Shown here piece after piece: positions 59,781-64,000 of a DNA stretch of 64,000 nucleotides (the first letter of the stretch is position 1; each line of letters starts with the position of its first letter). Source of the DNA: Hydractinia symbiolongicarpus (Eukaryota; Cnidaria; Hydrozoa; Anthoathecata; Hydractiniidae); the NCBI RefSeq assembly GCF_029227915.1, contig NC_079880.1, positions 13,718,001 to 13,782,000 of the forward strand, read 5' to 3'. Below the pieces are notes generated by a model. That model was not told the origin of the DNA, made no database searches, and worked only from the letters and a program-made list of their open reading frames with translations. The translations under genes and the position numbers were made by a program.

Positions 59781-62734
59781 TTTAAAGATTTATGAAATGT
59801 CGAGTAATTTTAGAAACAAGTTTACATCTATACACTCGCATAGCGAGTCATCTACACTCGCATAGTGAATTGTCTATGTTTTAAAAAAGGTTTATCTGGT
59901 TACACAATTAAGGGTTTTATTTTTTGACTTTCTTACAATGCGTTATAGGTGTGGTTTTGCATCATCGTGGATCAAAAATTCGTATAGTCTCCCTCTTAAT
60001 GGTTTTAATTTGGTTGCTTGGATATTACTAAGCCACTGTTTCCTGTACATAAAAAAGAGCTGCCATGTTGCATCTCGTATATTGCATGAATGCTTTTAAC
60101 ACCAACCACTTAAGAAATGTTTATCAATATTTAATTTTGATTACTAACCGTAACTGTAATCTAGCTACGCTACATGGCACCGGCGAAGTGGAAGGACTTC
60201 TAAATTAAGATAATATTGGATAGCTCAACTTCAAGTATTCCTTAGGAGTAACATATAATTAAGTCGTGTGTTAGCCAATTAATTTTATTTCTTACTAAAC
60301 TTCGTGAACAATTATGGGAAACGTTAATAGCAATATTTAATAGGCTTAAAGTCTAAAAGTAATACCATGGAATACCATGGCAACAATGAAACAATGAAGC
60401 GCTGTTTGCGTCAGATGTCGTTTTCAAGAAGGTCACTAAGACATTTTATATACCTTCAGGCAATTAATTTTTGCGAGAGCTAATTTTCGCGAGAAATATT
60501 TTAGTACTAAGATTTAATTTTCGCGGGAACTAATTTTAGCGAATTTTTGCACGTTCTAATATTTTGCGACATTTAAAATTCGTGAGTTTCGCGTAAAACG
60601 GCTATAGGCTTTCTTAATCGAGTTCGTCAGATAGAACCAAATTTTTTATTTAGTTATTTATTTTGTTGGGGGGGAGAGCTGTACAGCTGTAAAAAAGGCA
60701 CAACAATAACTTCTTCTTTTTTTTAAATTAAAAGGTTTTTTGATATGGTATCAATTTTTTAAATTTTTCCCTTTCTTAAACGACCATTTAAAGAGGAGGA
60801 GATATTTTATATAAAAATTATACAAACTATGATATTGAAGCTGTTTTACAAGCAATGTAGATGAATATAATTTGCTTTTATGTCTATGTAATTATTAGAA
60901 AAAAGTAGGCTGAAATATTAGCCACATGCACGCAAATTCAGTCATGTTTACATAATTTTAACTTAAGAAATAAAGTCACAATCTTCATATCCTTGTTTCT
61001 TCTTATTTATTTTTTAATTGCATTTCAGTTCTTGTTGCACGACAAAAAGCAAAAGCAAGAATTAACCAAAAAAATCTCAATGGTCCAGTCACTCAAAATG
61101 GTTGGTTATATGATTATAATTATATATATATTATCTAACTTTATTATAATTATAATGTTAGCCACTGAGCCAAAATTGAGCTGCAAATGTGTTTTTATTC
61201 ATAAGATATACCTTAAGTTTGTTTTGTAGTATCATACCTGATATTGTAAATGTATTGTTCAGTCACCTACCTTGATCTATTTCTGTCATCAAGCTTTGCG
61301 CGAACAAAAATTTTCCCAAGAAAATTATAACCGTCTGATCATCCTTGCACGCACGCATAACAAAGAAATGGACAATCCACTCATTCTATTTGTCCACAAA
61401 ATTGTCGAACGAAGTTGTTTACATTTTTCTCCATTTTTATTCGTCAGTTTTACAAGACGGTACACAGTATCTCGATAAGACAGCTCGTTGGTTAAGGATT
61501 CTGAAAGACGCATGTGATTGGTTAGCTCATTTTCCGAGACTGTACTGTGGTGCCATGTTTTTTATTTCTTTATTGTAAACTCTTGATCTGTTCCAAACTT
61601 ATAGACCTTTTGTTCAGTTAGTTTAGTCACAACGTAATGTGCTTGTCATGTTTTTCATCGAACTTTCTCTAAGCATAATCCAGCTTCAGTCAACATGTTT
61701 TAATATGTTTTATTTTTTCCTGTTTAGCATAAACTACTGCCAGTTCTGAGACCACCTATACGACATTTATTCCACTTGTATATAAGGGAGAACCTTATCA
61801 TTACTTGCTTTCATATTGAGAAGTTGACCAGTCTAACATAAAATTATTAGGGTTTCTTTCTCGAGAAATTTAGCAATTTAAAATATTCTTGGACTATTTC
61901 GTGAATGTTGAGTTTTCACTGAATATTGCGATATTTTAGGAGCTACAAGATTATCTCGATTATTTTCCAACGTATAAATCATTAATGAGCAAAAATGTGG
62001 GGCTCAGACCCAAGACCCCTTGATGTGATAGAGCTCGTATTTGCGAGTGCTCTGTTTCCCTCTGACTGTATTCTAAAGATTCTAAAATTTCTTCTAGCTA
62101 AACTTTTACGTTTTTAACTTCATTTTTAACGGAGACTGTCTGAAATACGAAAAATAAAACAGATAAACAGTATATAAAAAGTGAAAAGTGAGTCGACCCT
62201 GCCTAAAAGATATTTTAAAGAAGTATTCTTTGAAGAAGTCAAGTACATTTTTTTTTATAACAACAGTTTTATGAGAAACAAACACTTTAATTTTGCTAAA
62301 AATTAAGAAGAAAATAAAAACGTTCAAATCATTATCTCCATAACTCAAAAAAAGAAAATCTAAATTTCGCCATAAAACAAATCCAGGATGCCATTTTTCT
62401 TGCAAGTCTCTCTCAGGCCACTAATAATTATTTTTGCTTGAGATCCATTCTTTTAATATTGATTTGTTAGTTCGCGAATTGACTTATATTAGACAGTATC
62501 TGCAAAACACCAACTTTTTCACTTAACAAAATAAGGCTGAATTGTGAAGTTTTCTTTTTAGAGACAAAATAAAAACAAATTAGGCTGAAAAAGGATAAAA
62601 AAGAAACAACTGCTACTAAGAAGAAATTCAACTAGTTCTTATAGAAAAGCAATTAAGAAAGAAAATTAATTTTTTTAAAAGCTACATTCACCTTACAATC
62701 TCAAATATTAGTTAAAAATATCTCAAAAAGTCTA
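59781..62734. other. noncoding stretch with a CGCGAAA-rich repeat
   Basis: 60,460-60,605 holds repeated TTAATTTTCGCG(A/G)G words, related to 3,920-4,010. Otherwise nothing is recognised; frames at 60,993 and 61,272 lack features. Confidence 0.35.
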
Positions 62735-64000
62735 GTCAATTAGAGGTCAAATTTTATAGTTCTTTTAAAGAAAATATTAAATGCTTAAGTTATAAGTGAA
62801 ACAAAAATAAATTAGTATTTAAACTTCTTTTATCTTGTTTTTAAGAAACCATCACATTAAGGTTGCCATGCCTTTACAAAACTCCTTCATTTTCTTTAAA
62901 TTTGAAAAGTCACCTCAAATCTCCTCTAAAATTAGATTTTTTAACAACTTTTTCCTTAAATCTTCCTAATTTCAACTACCAGAACTATATGGCAAAACAT
63001 AGGTACAGCGAAAATGTATTCTTTACCCATTATATTACCTTGAAAGATTCTCTTTTAAATTATCTTAATCTACATAATCTCCATAAGATTTTTTAAAAGA
63101 ATCAAAACCAAAAAAGGCTGTAAATTCCCATCAAGCCTCCTCAAACCTTAAATTTAACTCTGTAAGAAGTGTCAATACCTTTTCCAAAATTCAAATCGAC
63201 TTAGAAACGTTCTTCTTAGAAACGCTGATGACGAAGGGTTCAAAACGCCTGAATCGAATAATATGATAACAGTCACGTCTAACCCAGGATATAAACACAC
63301 ATTTTCATGACAATTACGAAGAATAAAAAGAGAATGTGAAAAGATGAAAAAATTTATTAATTTTTTTTCAATAAGGCTGAGAAAGTTCAAATGATGAAGA
63401 TTCTTGACAAATTTAATTGGAAAAGGTTGCGAAAAAAGTCTAGTCAACTTCAGGTCCAATCTTCTAGTTCTTTTGTAGCAAACACAAGAAAAACAATACT
63501 AAATGCTTATTTTATATAGGAAACACAAATAAATGAAAATTTAAGCTTTTTTTTCTTGTTCTTAAAAAGCCATCAAATGCAAGGTTGCCGTACTTCCTTG
63601 AAAATTCTTCATTCTTCTTAACTTTAAAAAGCTGCTTAACACTCCTCAAACCTCCTCTTAAATTTGACTTTTCGCTCAAATCTTCTTAATCTTAGTTTTA
63701 AAGGTAAAACACATGCTACATAGGTACAGCGAAAATGTATTCATTACTCATGACATTACCTTGAATTATTCTGTTATAATATTATTAATCTCTGTGAAAA
63801 ATTATGAAAATATCCTCAAATCTGCATATTGAGTGTCCTCAAACCTTAAATTTGACTCTCTAAGAAATGTCTATACCTTTCTCATAGTTCAAAGCATTGT
63901 TATAACGTTCTTCCTAATTCATTCATATCATAAGCATATGTTTCTTTATAAGAAGAAAGGCTGTTGACACACTAGACACACTTAAATTCTCATGACAATT
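62735..64000. repeat. diverged ~715-bp tandem duplication
   Basis: 62,735-63,230 and 63,445-63,930 match at many points (AAGGTTGCC.T.CTT, ACATAGGTACAGCGAAAATG, CTCAAACCTTAAATTT.ACTC, AACGTTCTTC). The second copy runs toward the window end, so more copies may follow outside. Confidence 0.65.

Overview
The window reads as AT-rich nuclear DNA of an invertebrate animal, most likely a cnidarian. That is an inference from the repeat repertoire (Polinton, BEL/Pao, tyrosine-recombinase retroelement, Penelope-like element, pogo/Tigger-type transposons), the long introns, and a secreted tectonin/thrombospondin-type gene. No rRNA, tRNA or CRISPR array was recognised. Only two host-type genes can be supported: a seven-exon tectonin-TSP1 gene (6.8-11.8 kb, +) and a compact single-exon EGLN-like oxygenase (51.2-52.0 kb, -) that lacks residues its family needs for catalysis.

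Layout. 0-1.85 kb: 5' end of a BEL/Pao retrotransposon (gag, minus strand, cut by the window edge). 1.9-4.0 kb: a decayed DDE transposon with a HIRAN-like gene. 4.1-4.6 kb: an unidentified broken coding region. 6.8-11.8 kb: tectonin gene, whose large first visible intron holds tandem repeats. 12.0-15.7 kb: a tyrosine-recombinase retroelement with split direct repeats (A1-ORFs-B1-A2-B2). 16.5-18.3 kb and 20.1-22.7 kb: two terminal-inverted-repeat, TA-target DDE transposons, each with a HIRAN-like gene head-to-head with the transposase. 24.2-25.7 kb: Penelope-like element with GIY-YIG end. 26-32.5 kb: mostly noncoding repeats and one 88-bp MITE. 32.5-47.7 kb: a degenerate Polinton/Maverick element, visibly richer in G+C than its surroundings. 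47.7-64 kb: repeats, the oxygenase gene, a decamer minisatellite and a transposase fragment.

The Polinton has ~260-310 bp terminal inverted repeats ending AG...CT. It carries a protein-primed DNA polymerase B, an FtsK/HerA-like packaging ATPase, a major capsid protein, membrane and coiled-coil proteins, a BRO-N-like protein, a 24-residue-repeat protein and only the C-terminal end of an integrase. Nearly every gene has frameshifts, the integrase core is gone and the polymerase lacks its C-terminal motif, so this copy is a fossil.

The most unusual pattern is that three separate DDE transposons (1.9-3.9, 16.5-18.3, 20.1-22.7 kb) all carry a HIRAN-like gene transcribed divergently from the transposase. 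HIRAN domains elsewhere bind DNA 3' ends, so a role at cut transposon ends or in repair is a plausible but untested idea.
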